Shown piece by piece: positions 17,010-25,653 of a DNA stretch of 64,000 nucleotides. The first letter of the stretch is position 1, and every line of letters begins with the position of its first letter. The notes beneath the pieces are model-generated. The model had not been told where the DNA came from. It did not search any database and saw nothing but the letters and a program-made list of their open reading frames with translations. The stretch is from Paenibacillus amylolyticus (GTDB lineage Bacteria > Bacillota > Bacilli > Paenibacillales > Paenibacillaceae), in the NCBI RefSeq assembly GCF_001570725.1, contig NZ_BCNV01000008.1, positions 54,299-118,298 of the forward strand. Direction: 5' to 3'. A program made the translations under genes and the position numbers.

Positions 17010-18041
17010 CTAACTCATGACGGCTTCAATGAAAACGGTTGTATGCTGAGCCAGATCAATTTCAACCACATCCAGAGAATAACGCGTACTGCCCCGCGCC
17101 ACTCGGATTACAGGTCGGCCTGGCAATCCCCGATGCTGACGCACGATGACTCCAGTCTCTTTGGTAGACAGTCGTACCGCTGTGCCATTGGGATACACGG
17201 ATACACTCTTGTTAAACTCAATCAGAATGTCCCGATCCAGCTTGGTACCAGACAATGCCATCATCTCTTCACAAGCTTCATGTGGCAGCAGGCTGTCTCT
17301 CGATAACCCATTAATGAGATTATCATAGATGTTAGCCGCACTAACGATTCTTGCAAACAGATGGATATCGTTTCCCTTGATACCCCTAGGCATGCCTGTA
17401 CCGTCCACGTGCTCATGATGTTGCAGCGCTGTATGAGCAACCAACAGACTGAACTCCCGTTTGTTCTTAATCACTTCGAATCCACGCCACGTGTGATGCA
17501 GCGAAGAATTGGTGGCAGAACTACTGCCGGGAGGTTCCCCCACTTTGCCAATATCATGTAACAGTGCTCCCACAGCAAGATCCTTCAGTTGATTGTAGTT
17601 GAGTCCCATATTCATTCCAATGACCGAAGACAGCAAACACACATTCATCGCATGAACGTACTGCGCATTGTCTTTCGTACGAATATCGGTGAGCTGCACC
17701 AGCAGTTCACGCCCGTTCAGTACATCGTTCAACAACTTATCTATACTGAGGGCGACCTTTCTGGGACTCCAATCCTTCCCGGAACGCACCGCTTCGAGTG
17801 TAACACTCATTTCGTTAATTATTGCCCGTTTCGTGGTTTCATCCAGAATGTCTTCTGTATCCACATCTTTGTACGCTTCATCCTGGATGTATAGCATGGT
17901 CACGCCAATACGTTTCAGCGTATTGACCATATATACGGTGAGCTGGACTCCGGCAGATAACAGTACCGTACCGTTACTGGAATATACCGTCTTGCCCAGA
18001 AGCTCCCCCGCTTCCACGCTCTCCACGTTTACATACTTCAT
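17010..18041 (-). CDS. HD-GYP domain phosphodiesterase-like protein
   Basis: The 343-aa product has a degenerate N-terminal ~130-aa region followed by an HD-GYP domain: LLHDIGKVG carries the HD pair, TALQHHEHVDGTGMPRG is the signature segment, and SAANIYDNLING follows. HD-GYP enzymes hydrolyse cyclic di-GMP. The signature reads GTGMPRG instead of the usual GYP, so activity or specificity may differ. A C-terminal ~80-aa beta-rich extension is present. The gene begins 15 bases after the queG-ogt stop and is probably in the same operon. Confidence 0.88.
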   Translation of the reverse strand: MKYVNVESVEAGELLGKTVYSSNGTVLLSAGVQLTVYMVNTLKRIGVTMLYIQDEAYKDVDTEDILDETTKRAIINEMSVTLEAVRSGKDWSPRKVALSIDKLLNDVLNGRELLVQLTDIRTKDNAQYVHAMNVCLLSSVIGMNMGLNYNQLKDLAVGALLHDIGKVGEPPGSSSATNSSLHHTWRGFEVIKNKREFSLLVAHTALQHHEHVDGTGMPRGIKGNDIHLFARIVSAANIYDNLINGLSRDSLLPHEACEEMMALSGTKLDRDILIEFNKSVSVYPNGTAVRLSTKETGVIVRQHRGLPGRPVIRVARGSTRYSLDVVEIDLAQHTTVFIEAVMS

Positions 18042-18056
18042 GAACGTCCCCCGCTC

Positions 18057-19940
18057 TTACGATTGCTGCTCCAATGCGAGCAATTGCTCCTTGGTTTGCA
18101 GACCGCCTACATAACCCACCAGGGTACCGTCTTTACCGCTAATGCGGTGACAGGGAATAATAATCGGAATCGGATTCTTGCTAATGGCGTCCAGAACTGC
18201 ACGAACAGCCTTGGGCCTGCCGATGATTTCCGCAACCTGTTGGTGTGATGAGGCCTCTCCATAAGATATATCGGACAGAACTTGCCATACTTGTAGCTGG
18301 AATGGTGTTCCAAGCCGATCAAGCTGCAAGTCGAACGTTTTTCTCTCCCCTGCAAAATACTGCTGTAACTGCTTTGCAGCTTCGCTGAGCTTCTCTTCAT
18401 TCTTCTCATATCGATACTCGCCGATCCAGGTACGGGCCCATTGTTGCAGGTGGGCTTCGCGTACGTGAAAGGCGCCAAAATCAATGTGACACAGCCCTTC
18501 ATCGGTAGCGCATAACGTGAGTGTACCAATCGGTGTCAGTACCTCATCGTAGTACACAGGCTTGCCATGAAGCCCCGTAACTGCTGAAGGTTTCCACGCT
18601 GCGGCTTCCGGTTTGACAGATTGTCCAGACTGCTCATTCCCCGGTTCGTTCGCTGCTTCCATTTTCAAATCCTGCTGTAACGCCTGTAAAGAATTATGCT
18701 CATTGTTCTTCTGTTCCTCTGGCTGCTTCTCATTCACTTGCCCAGCCTGTGGCTGTTTGGGTAAGGTCTCGGACGAACTCAGTCGCTCCTCGGCCTTCTG
18801 CAGCATGCTTAGTACGTTCCCATCTTGTTCGTTAGCGGCAGCTTCCCCAATTGCTCTCATGGCGTCTTCTCCTCCAATTCTGCTTAACGCCCAGGCTGCG
18901 GTTCCCCGCAGCTCGGGGCGCGGATCACGTTTTAGTACTTCTGTAAGTTTGGGTACAGCACTTTTGTCTTTGAAATTGCCCAGGGCAATAACGGCGTTGC
19001 GTTGAATCGGCTTCTTGCCACGCCAGGCGGCGGAACTTTGACCGAAACGTTCCTTGAATTCCCGGTTACCGATGTCCAGAAGTGGTAGCAGCAGCGGCTT
19101 CACAATCTCCGGATCAGGATGAAACTCGGGATGGTGATCCCAGTTCTTGCCCCGGTTCTTCGGACAAACAATCTGACACGTATCACAACCGTATAGACGG
19201 TTGCCAATTTTCAGCATAAATTCTTCATCCACGAACCCTTTGGTCTGGGTTACAAACGAAATACACCGCTGTGAATTCAACTGTCCAGGCCCCACTAATG
19301 CTCCTGTTGGACAGGCATCGATACATTTCGTACATTCACCGCAGTCCTCGGTCACAGGGGTGTCCGGCTGAAACGGAATATTCGTCACCAGTTCTCCGAG
19401 GAAAATCCATGATCCGAATTTGGGTGAGATAATCGCACAGTTTTTGGCGCTAAAACCAATCCCCGCACGCTGGGATACCGCACGATCCACCAACGCACCT
19501 GTGTCTACCATGCTTTCGATCATCGCTTCAGGTACGCGTTCCTTTATGAAATTAACCAACTTGTCCATCGCTGTACGCAGAACCTGATGATAATCCTGAC
19601 CCCACGCGGAGCGGGCAAAAATCCCCCGGTAGGCTCCCGGCTCCGACTTCGGCGGATTCACCATCTTCGATGGATAGGCCACAGCTATCGCTATGAGTGA
19701 AGCAGGCTCACCATCCTTCAACTCGGGACGAACCCTTTTCTCAAGATCAGGCTCTTCGAATCCGGACTCGTACCCTTTAGCCCGATGCTGTTCCAGTATG
19801 GATTTTAGCGTTACGAAGGGCTCTGCCGAAGCAAATCCGATATCATCAATGCCCAGTCCGGGGCCAGCTGCCTTGATCTCCTGCTTTAACTTTTCCCATA
19901 CGGAGGCTGCATGTGCTGCCCCGGTCTGTACGCTCGTCAT
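18057..19940 (-). CDS. fusion of epoxyqueuosine reductase (QueG), HEAT repeat and O6-alkylguanine-DNA methyltransferase (Ogt)
   Basis: One continuous 627-aa frame encodes three parts. Residues 1 to ~300 are QueG, the cobalamin/iron-sulfur enzyme of queuosine tRNA modification: CGECTKCIDACPTGAL and YGCDTCQIVCPKNRG bind two 4Fe-4S clusters. About residues 310-380 are a HEAT-like repeat (AVPKLTEVLKRDPRPELRG). After a Gln/Glu-rich linker, residues ~450-627 are an Ogt-type methyltransferase with intact acceptor Cys (IIPCHRISGKDGTLVGYVGG). The start at 19940 has AGAGGAAAGAG upstream; the longer frame from 19997 lacks a site. Bacillus QueG alone is ~386 aa. The product could couple tRNA modification with DNA repair only by co-expression; no joint role is shown. 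Confidence 0.9.
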   Translation of the reverse strand: MTSVQTGAAHAASVWEKLKQEIKAAGPGLGIDDIGFASAEPFVTLKSILEQHRAKGYESGFEEPDLEKRVRPELKDGEPASLIAIAVAYPSKMVNPPKSEPGAYRGIFARSAWGQDYHQVLRTAMDKLVNFIKERVPEAMIESMVDTGALVDRAVSQRAGIGFSAKNCAIISPKFGSWIFLGELVTNIPFQPDTPVTEDCGECTKCIDACPTGALVGPGQLNSQRCISFVTQTKGFVDEEFMLKIGNRLYGCDTCQIVCPKNRGKNWDHHPEFHPDPEIVKPLLLPLLDIGNREFKERFGQSSAAWRGKKPIQRNAVIALGNFKDKSAVPKLTEVLKRDPRPELRGTAAWALSRIGGEDAMRAIGEAAANEQDGNVLSMLQKAEERLSSSETLPKQPQAGQVNEKQPEEQKNNEHNSLQALQQDLKMEAANEPGNEQSGQSVKPEAAAWKPSAVTGLHGKPVYYDEVLTPIGTLTLCATDEGLCHIDFGAFHVREAHLQQWARTWIGEYRYEKNEEKLSEAAKQLQQYFAGERKTFDLQLDRLGTPFQLQVWQVLSDISYGEASSHQQVAEIIGRPKAVRAVLDAISKNPIPIIIPCHRISGKDGTLVGYVGGLQTKEQLLALEQQS

Positions 19941-20110
19941 TTCTCTTTCCTCTCTTCTTCCGACACTTATTCCGTAAATAGTGAACGCCCGCCTCACGTA
20001 AGAGGACAGGCGTTAATTTCTATATATGCCTTGCATAATTGAATTCAAACGGAACGAGTCTATATGTTTTAACGCAAAATGCGCTCTGAAGTTGTTGTGC
20101 TGTAATCATT

Positions 20111-20716
20111 TTACAATTTCTTTAATTCAGAGAATGGCCAGAAAATAAATTCAGCCTTGCCTACAATTTCATCAGATGTAATACTGCCAAATACTCGGCT
20201 ATCCTTACTTTTGCCTTCATGACGATTATCCCCCATCACGAAGAAATGATCCGGCTCCAGTGTAATTGGGCCAAAATCCGGGTCTTGCACTTCAATATCA
20301 GTATACGTTTCCGCTTGCTGCTCGCCGTTCACATATAGATGATGATCCCTAACTTCAATTGTATCTCCCGGAAGCCCAACGATCCGTTTCACCAGAAAAT
20401 CCTTCTTCTCTACACCTTCACTTGGATCACGAAGTACGATCACATCCGATCGGGAAGGAGTACCCAGATGGTATACAATTTTGTTAACGAAAAGGCGATC
20501 TCGCTCAACCAGTGTCGGTTGCATAGACTGTCCCTTAACCATCGACAGGTTGAACACAAACAGGTTCAGGAGCATCATGATCACAAAAGCAACAACTATC
20601 GTTTTGACCCAATCCCATAGCTCGGCTACCCAGGATTTCCCCGGTTGATCAGGCTTTGGCGGTTCATTACGTTCCTCGGAAGTCACATGTTCCATTGAAA
20701 GATTATTGGAATTCAA
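20111..20716 (-). CDS. type I signal peptidase
   Basis: The product removes Sec/Tat signal peptides. It has one N-terminal membrane anchor (TIVVAFVIMMLLNLFVFNL), the catalytic serine in MVKGQSMQPTL (S64 from this start), the catalytic lysine in FLVKRIVGLPGD (K110), and the conserved FVMGDNRHEGKSKDSR box. I chose the TTG at 20716 because GAGGTG lies at the right distance; longer (20770) and shorter (20695) ATG starts are possible but have poorer sites. Length 201 aa fits SipS/SipT-type enzymes. Confidence 0.93.
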   Translation of the reverse strand: MNSNNLSMEHVTSEERNEPPKPDQPGKSWVAELWDWVKTIVVAFVIMMLLNLFVFNLSMVKGQSMQPTLVERDRLFVNKIVYHLGTPSRSDVIVLRDPSEGVEKKDFLVKRIVGLPGDTIEVRDHHLYVNGEQQAETYTDIEVQDPDFGPITLEPDHFFVMGDNRHEGKSKDSRVFGSITSDEIVGKAEFIFWPFSELKKL

Positions 20717-21009
20717 AGGGACACCTCGTTTATCGATTAGTTGAATTAAACGTGTAGAATGGATGTTCATACTCCCTTTCAGTCTACTTCATTTGGGAGA
20801 GTGAAACAATTGGTTATGAGCACCAATACCTTGAATATCGTGAATATAGCCGGGTTAGCCGCAGTAATCTAATCCAATTCGGAGACACCGAATATTACGT
20901 GAAGAACGCTCATATAAATAGAAAGGCACATCCCTCACGTTCTTACACGTTAAGAGATATGCCTAATATGAAATGAAAATCTTTTTTTATTTCTTTTTAA
21001 ACATGCAAA

Positions 21010-21435
21010 CTAAGCTTTGGACAAAATACTAAGAGTCTGGAAAGCGCTCATAATCTGATTGGCACCGTAACCCATTGCTTCATATAGAGGCATGGCTACT
21101 TTGTTGTGCTCATCACCCGCCACCCATACTTGGCTGACTTTACGCTGCTGGAACCGTTGTTCCATGGCTTCGACAAGTGTTTTGCCGACTCCGCGGCGAC
21201 GATAGTCTGGATGGACCGCAATACGATAGATGCAACCCTGATTGTGATCAATCGTACCGATCAAAGCGCCGACGAGGTCTCCCTCTTCTTCCGCAACCAT
21301 GATCAGGTCAGAATCCCATGACAATTGACGGGCAAACGGGCCCATCGTGTTCTCATAACACTCTTCCGATAGTGCAACCTGGAGAAGCTCCGTCATCTGG
21401 CTTGCATCACTCAACTGAAAGGAACGAACGTGCAT
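21010..21435 (-). CDS. GNAT-family N-acetyltransferase
   Basis: This 141-aa protein carries the GNAT acetyl-CoA-binding segment IAVHPDYRRRGVGKTLVEAM (motif A, Q/RxxGxG/A) and a C-terminal strand LYEAMGY. The substrate is not predictable. The ATG has an AAAGGGAG site. It is divergent from sodA across a 416-base intergenic region. It resembles small RimI-like or YvbK-like acetyltransferases in length. Confidence 0.88.
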   Translation of the reverse strand: MHVRSFQLSDASQMTELLQVALSEECYENTMGPFARQLSWDSDLIMVAEEEGDLVGALIGTIDHNQGCIYRIAVHPDYRRRGVGKTLVEAMEQRFQQRKVSQVWVAGDEHNKVAMPLYEAMGYGANQIMSAFQTLSILSKA

Positions 21436-21594
21436 GTCTTAAATCTCCCTTTTCGTTAGCTTAGATGAGGTTTTTTACAAAAAGGAATTCCCTTTTACCA
21501 AAAACCCAATGTTCATATAATGACAAAAAACGAGAAAATACCGCTTCTCCGTCAATTAAACCATACTTTACTCCATAAAACACGCATTTTCTTT

Positions 21595-21622
21595 TGAAAG
21601 CGCTTAATTGTAACCGTTTACA
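21595..21622 (+). promoter_or_regulatory. cre (CcpA) site, tandem, upstream of sodA
   Basis: TGTAACCGTTTACA at 21609-21622 matches the cre consensus TGWNANCGNTNWCA at every position. Directly next to it, TGAAAGCGCTTAAT (21595-21608) matches the first twelve positions. Both lie 230 bases before sodA. A promoter-like TTTACC-N16-TATAAT lies further upstream at 21494-21521 on the plus strand; if used, the cre pair would act downstream of it. The remainder of the 21436-21851 intergenic stretch shows nothing else. Confidence 0.6.
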
Positions 21623-21851
21623 TCACAGAACGTCATATTTTTGCTTTTATTTCTATTAATTTCACATAAAAATATTCATAAAGGGTAAAATATGTTTGTT
21701 ATCTCTGGCCCTTCATTAGATCAACGCCCCGGGGGACTTAATAAACAAAAATGTTGCTTAATTAGCCCGAATGCGGTTTAATATTAGTGGCAAGGGTATT
21801 ATTACATATGTACCTGTTCAAAAAACTTAAAATCTCAGGAGGTATTTCATT

Positions 21852-22463
21852 ATGACTTTTCAATTACCAGCACTTCCTTACGCTAACGACGCACTGGAAC
21901 CACATATCGATGCAAAAACGATGGAAATCCACCACGATCGCCATCACAATACTTATGTAACCAACTTGAACGCAGCTCTGGAAAGCGCTCCTGAACTGCA
22001 AGAAAAAAGCTTGGAAGATCTGATTGCTAACCTTGACAGCGTACCTGAAGGCATCCGCACAGCGGTTCGCAACAATGGTGGTGGACATGCTAACCACAGC
22101 TTGTTCTGGGAAATCATCGGACCTAACGGCGGCGGCGCTCCTACAGGCGATATCGCAGCAGCTATCGATAGCGAACTGGGTGGCTTTGACAAATTCAAAG
22201 AAGATTTCGCTAAAGCAGCTACAACTCGTTTCGGTTCTGGCTGGGCTTGGCTCGTAGTTGGTAAAGATGGCAAGTTGTCCATCACTAGCACACCTAACCA
22301 AGACAGCCCTCTCTTCGAAGGTCTGACTCCGGTTCTGGGTCTGGATGTATGGGAGCACGCTTACTACCTGAACTACCAAAACAAACGTCCTGACTACATC
22401 GCCGCTTTCTGGAATGTAATCAACTGGGATGAAGTGAACAAACGTTACGCTTCTGCAAAATAA
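21852..22463 (+). CDS. sodA: superoxide dismutase (Mn type)
   Basis: The 203-aa product is a full-length Mn/Fe superoxide dismutase: LPALPYANDALEPHID, metal ligand H27 in EIHHDRHH, the second His in GGGHANHSLFW, and the Asp and His of LDVWEHAYYL. GGGH and NQDSPL are the second-sphere features typical of manganese enzymes. The start follows AGGAGGTATTTC. Codons are biased (many CTG, GGC, AAC, GAC), as in highly expressed genes. It dismutates superoxide in the cytoplasm. A strong terminator follows. Confidence 0.97.
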   Translation: MTFQLPALPYANDALEPHIDAKTMEIHHDRHHNTYVTNLNAALESAPELQEKSLEDLIANLDSVPEGIRTAVRNNGGGHANHSLFWEIIGPNGGGAPTGDIAAAIDSELGGFDKFKEDFAKAATTRFGSGWAWLVVGKDGKLSITSTPNQDSPLFEGLTPVLGLDVWEHAYYLNYQNKRPDYIAAFWNVINWDEVNKRYASAK

Positions 22464-22489
22464 GATTATTAACATGCAACAGTTAACAT

Positions 22490-22538
22490 AAAAAGAGAGC
22501 CTGATTCGGTCATATGACCGTGATCAGGCTCTCTTTTT
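22490..22538. terminator. strong bidirectional terminator after sodA
   Basis: AAAAAGAGAGCCTGAT pairs with ATCAGGCTCTCTTTTT; inside it a second hairpin CGGTCATATGACCG forms the loop. Confidence 0.9.
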
Positions 22539-22572
22539 GCTATAGTTATCGTTAATGGGTGTTTTGTTTCTG

Positions 22573-22714
22573 ACGAACTCAGGGAACGCTATTGCTCCAT
22601 ATTTCATCGTATCGCGAACCTAACGAATCTCATAGTAGCTATTTCCCAAAATACGGGCTTTGATGCGCACTTTTGGGTTGATTTGGCTATGATAACGTCA
22701 CTCAGGTTCGTTAG
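22573..22714. repeat. three related intergenic repeat units
   Basis: Two direct units start at 22573 (ACGAACTCAGGGAACGCTAT) and 22623 (ACGAATCTCATAGTAGCTAT). A third unit in inverted orientation ends at 22714 (minus strand CTAACGAACCTGAGTGACGT). CCCAAAA follows units two and three at a similar distance, and the second and third face each other as an imperfect inverted repeat. This looks like a REP/BIME-like dispersed element. Confidence 0.55.
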
Positions 22715-22723
22715 CTCCCCCAT

Positions 22724-24100
22724 TTAATCATTCACTTGATCGTACGCTCCGGCAAAATAACTGCTGATCAGCTTAAGGAAGATATTCGGGAATGCCATTT
22801 TATCCATATCTTCCGGACCGATCCAGCGGTAGGTCAAGCCATCGCCTTTACCTGTCAGTGTCGTAGTACTCAGTGCTAGGTCACTAACGTCAGATGATGA
22901 CATCAACATCTCTCCATCGTTAAGTGATGTTGCGATGTTCTGCGCATTAGCCGTGCCTGGCTCCGATGAATGCATTGTGTCTGACTCAGGTGACCCAGAT
23001 GACTCAGCTGATGCTGAGGCTGTGTCCTCCCTTGTTGCCGCCTGTGCATCGTAGGCGGCTCTGGCTTCCGCTGCGATCAGCGGAAGCTCACTGCTCTGGT
23101 CCTGCTCGGTACACTTGTACACCTGCAGGCTCCAGACAATGTGGCTGAACACATGCTCCGCATGGGTAGCCAGCCCTTCCGGGCGGGCAGCGAAGCCTTC
23201 CGCCCACAGACTGCCGGCCAGCAATGCCATGGCCGGCTCATCCGCCAGCGGCGCCGCCTTCTTGCTCGCTGCGGCGGGCGCCGCGAGCACATGCGGCAGC
23301 TCCCACATGCGGGCCAATAGGCCCGTGTCTGGGCGCTGGCGCACAAGCACTTGGCCGCGATGAGCACCGCGGCCCTCCACAATCGCGACCAGCCGCTGCT
23401 CAGGGCGCGGCGGCTTCGCCTTGGTCTTGACCGGCAGCGTAAGCTCTCTTCCGGCGATGCGGCCGGAACATTGCTCCATGACCGGACAAGTCAGGCAATG
23501 CGGCGCTTTGGGCGTGCATACCAACGCACCAAGCTCCATCAGCGCCTGATTGAAATCACGCGCCCGCCCTTCCGGAATGAGCTCTCCTGCGAGCTCTTCC
23601 ATCAACACCCGGGTGCTGCCCTTCATAATGTCCTCATCGATGAGGAAGTATCGGGACAGTACCCGCATGACATTGCCATCTACCGCAGGCTGCGGCTGGT
23701 TGAAGGCAATGCTGAGAATGGCCCCGGCAGTATACGGGCCCACCCCTTTTAACGCGAAGACGGCCTGCTTGTCCTGCGGCATCTCGCCTCCATGCAGCTC
23801 CATGACTTGTCTCGCAGCCGCCTGAAGATTACGGGCACGGGAGTAATAACCGAGTCCCTCCCAATTTTTCAAGACGTCCTCTTCGGGTGCTTCCGCCAAC
23901 GCCTGCACGGTCGGGAAATTCCCGATAAAACGATTGAAATACGGAATTACCGTATCGACCCGAGTCTGCTGAAGCATAATCTCCGATACCCATGTGAAAT
24001 ACGGATTGTTGTGGCGACGCCACGGCAAATCCCGTCGGTTGATCATATACCAGTCCAGCAAATTGACGCTGAAATGTCGTTTCTGTTCCATTAAACCCAT
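22724..24100 (-). CDS. mutY: A/G-specific adenine glycosylase MutY
   Basis: The 458-aa product removes adenine mispaired with 8-oxoguanine. Seen are the LPWR start of the catalytic core, SEIMLQQTRVDTVIPYF, a helix-hairpin-helix GLGYYSRARNL, GVGPYTAGAILSIAFNQPQPAVDGNV with the catalytic Asp, and the 4Fe-4S ligands CX6CX2CX5C (CTPKAPHCLTCPVMEQC). The C-terminal NUDIX-like domain (~240 onward) is interrupted by ~90 residues of Ala/Ser/Thr/Glu-rich low complexity before the final segment. The start at 24100 has GGAGAGGAC seven bases upstream. Bacillus MutY is ~370 aa, so the insert is the difference. It lies 29 bases after acpS. Confidence 0.94.
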   Translation of the reverse strand: MGLMEQKRHFSVNLLDWYMINRRDLPWRRHNNPYFTWVSEIMLQQTRVDTVIPYFNRFIGNFPTVQALAEAPEEDVLKNWEGLGYYSRARNLQAAARQVMELHGGEMPQDKQAVFALKGVGPYTAGAILSIAFNQPQPAVDGNVMRVLSRYFLIDEDIMKGSTRVLMEELAGELIPEGRARDFNQALMELGALVCTPKAPHCLTCPVMEQCSGRIAGRELTLPVKTKAKPPRPEQRLVAIVEGRGAHRGQVLVRQRPDTGLLARMWELPHVLAAPAAASKKAAPLADEPAMALLAGSLWAEGFAARPEGLATHAEHVFSHIVWSLQVYKCTEQDQSSELPLIAAEARAAYDAQAATREDTASASAESSGSPESDTMHSSEPGTANAQNIATSLNDGEMLMSSSDVSDLALSTTTLTGKGDGLTYRWIGPEDMDKMAFPNIFLKLISSYFAGAYDQVND

Positions 24101-24129
24101 ATTTCCGTCCTCTCCTATTGCCAAGCTAA

Positions 24130-24531
24130 TTACTTTTCCAACTGCTCTACGATCGCAAAGGCCGCCGCCAGTTCCGTCTGATGCGTAATGCTCAAATGAA
24201 TGTCATATTGTTTGTCGTATGGCAACTGCAGTCGTTCCCAAGCCTGGCTGGACAGCGATGCCACCGGACGTCCTGTCTCATCAGGCAGCACTTCAATGTC
24301 AGTGAAGCCCATGATGCCACCAATCCCGCAGCCAAATGCCTTGGACACCGCTTCTTTCGCTGCAAATCGACCGGATACAAACTCCGTCATCCGCTTTCCC
24401 CGCTCTGCCGCGATCTCCCGCTCTGCTGGCGTTAAAATTCGTTTTATAAAAGCTTCCGCATGGCGACCAGACAGCAGCTTGCGCATACGTCCAATCTCCA
24501 GCACATCATTGCCAATGCCATATATCATCAA
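24130..24531 (-). CDS. acpS: holo-[acyl-carrier-protein] synthase
   Basis: This 133-aa protein transfers 4'-phosphopantetheine from CoA to acyl carrier protein. The motifs YGIGNDVLEIGRM and GRFAAKEAVSKAFG contain the conserved Asp and the KE pair that bind magnesium and CoA, and HLSITHQTELAAAFAIVE is the usual end. Length matches the family (~120-130 aa). Its stop is 29 bases from the mutY start on the same strand, so the two are probably co-transcribed. Confidence 0.96.
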   Translation of the reverse strand: MMIYGIGNDVLEIGRMRKLLSGRHAEAFIKRILTPAEREIAAERGKRMTEFVSGRFAAKEAVSKAFGCGIGGIMGFTDIEVLPDETGRPVASLSSQAWERLQLPYDKQYDIHLSITHQTELAAAFAIVEQLEK

Positions 24532-24713
24532 CGCTTCACCCGCTTAATCTTTTATACTGTAAAAGATCTCCATTCAATCACATGATCCGTAACTCTCCGA
24601 ACACGTATTCTATTGTAGCAGGAGGGGCGCCCAGAAGCGAGTACCTATCCGCATTCCCATTTATGCTAAAATATGAATCAGGAATCGTTTGAAACTCTTA
24701 GGAGGTCTGAATA

Positions 24714-25529
24714 ATGCCCATCACTTTTGAATTGCCCACTGACGTAGATGCTATCATTCGCGGGGACTTCTTCCCTGCACAACAACCCGCTCAAGGGGTC
24801 ATCATTCTGGCTCACGGATACAAAGGCTTCAAAGACTGGGGCATGTTCCCCTATGCAGCTTCACAGCTAAGCAAGACACATCATGTGCTGACCTTCAATT
24901 TCTCTCACAACGGTATCGGCGAATATCTGGAGCAATTCTCTGAACTTGAAAAGTTCGCAGTGAATACGTACAGCCGGGAGCTTGCTGATCTGGCCCTAGT
25001 GCTTGAGTATGTAGCTTCACAACCTGAACTCGCTGGACTTCCTGTATACCTGATTGGACATAGCCGCGGTGCGGGTGTAAGTATCGTTTATGCACTGGAT
25101 CATCCCGAGCAGGTGGCAGGTGTAATCTCCTGGAATGGGGTAACCAATCTGGATCTCTTCTCAGCGGAGCAAAAAGAAGAAATGCGCACGCATGGCCGCA
25201 GCCATGTCGTTAACGGACGTACAGGCCAGCAGATGCCACTGGACGTCTCTATTCTGGAGGACCTGGACAAGCATCACGAACGTTACGCGATCATTGACCG
25301 TTTGGCTTCTTCAACGTTGCACGTCGCACTCATTCAGGGAACAGAAGATCCCCAGCGTCTGCGGGACGGTTCTGCCGCATTAGTTCAAGCCCGCCCTGAT
25401 ATTCCATGGCACCAGATACCTGAAGGGAACCACACCTTTAATACGGTACATCCTTTTAAGGAAACCACTCCGCAACTGGAGCAAGCCATCACCCAAACCC
25501 TGCAACAGATCAAGACATGGAGTAACTAA
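24714..25529 (+). CDS. alpha/beta hydrolase (dienelactone-hydrolase-like)
   Basis: The 271-aa cytoplasmic protein has IILAHGYKGFKDWG as the oxyanion strand, the nucleophile elbow GHSRGAG, a late acid candidate in IQGTEDPQRL and a C-terminal His in GNHTFNTVHPF. It has no signal peptide. It resembles the prolyl-oligopeptidase/dienelactone hydrolase-like esterases; substrate unknown. The ATG follows TAGGAGGTCTG. It is monocistronic and ends at a shared terminator. Confidence 0.87.
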   Translation: MPITFELPTDVDAIIRGDFFPAQQPAQGVIILAHGYKGFKDWGMFPYAASQLSKTHHVLTFNFSHNGIGEYLEQFSELEKFAVNTYSRELADLALVLEYVASQPELAGLPVYLIGHSRGAGVSIVYALDHPEQVAGVISWNGVTNLDLFSAEQKEEMRTHGRSHVVNGRTGQQMPLDVSILEDLDKHHERYAIIDRLASSTLHVALIQGTEDPQRLRDGSAALVQARPDIPWHQIPEGNHTFNTVHPFKETTPQLEQAITQTLQQIKTWSN

Positions 25530-25581
25530 CTCATCTTTAATATAGTAGTCATCTGGATTTTGTTTTTCATCAATCCACACT

Positions 25582-25615
25582 AAAAAGAGTCACTGCCTGA
25601 GCAGTGACTCTTTTT
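25582..25615. terminator. bidirectional terminator
   Basis: AAAAAGAGTCACTGC-CTGA-GCAGTGACTCTTTTT is a perfect 15-bp stem between the convergent hydrolase and nadE genes. Confidence 0.92.
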
Positions 25616-25653
25616 CGTATTCCCAATATAACGTGCGTGCGCATCCACCCGTA

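Noticed and set aside
19981..20018. Hairpin AACGCC...GGCGTT upstream of queG-ogt as a terminator for the signal peptidase gene
   Set aside because: The stem is plausible, but there is no T-tract on the minus strand; not called.
21864..22475. Minus-strand frame of 203 codons opposite sodA
   Set aside because: It is an antisense product of the strong codon bias in sodA; no start signals.
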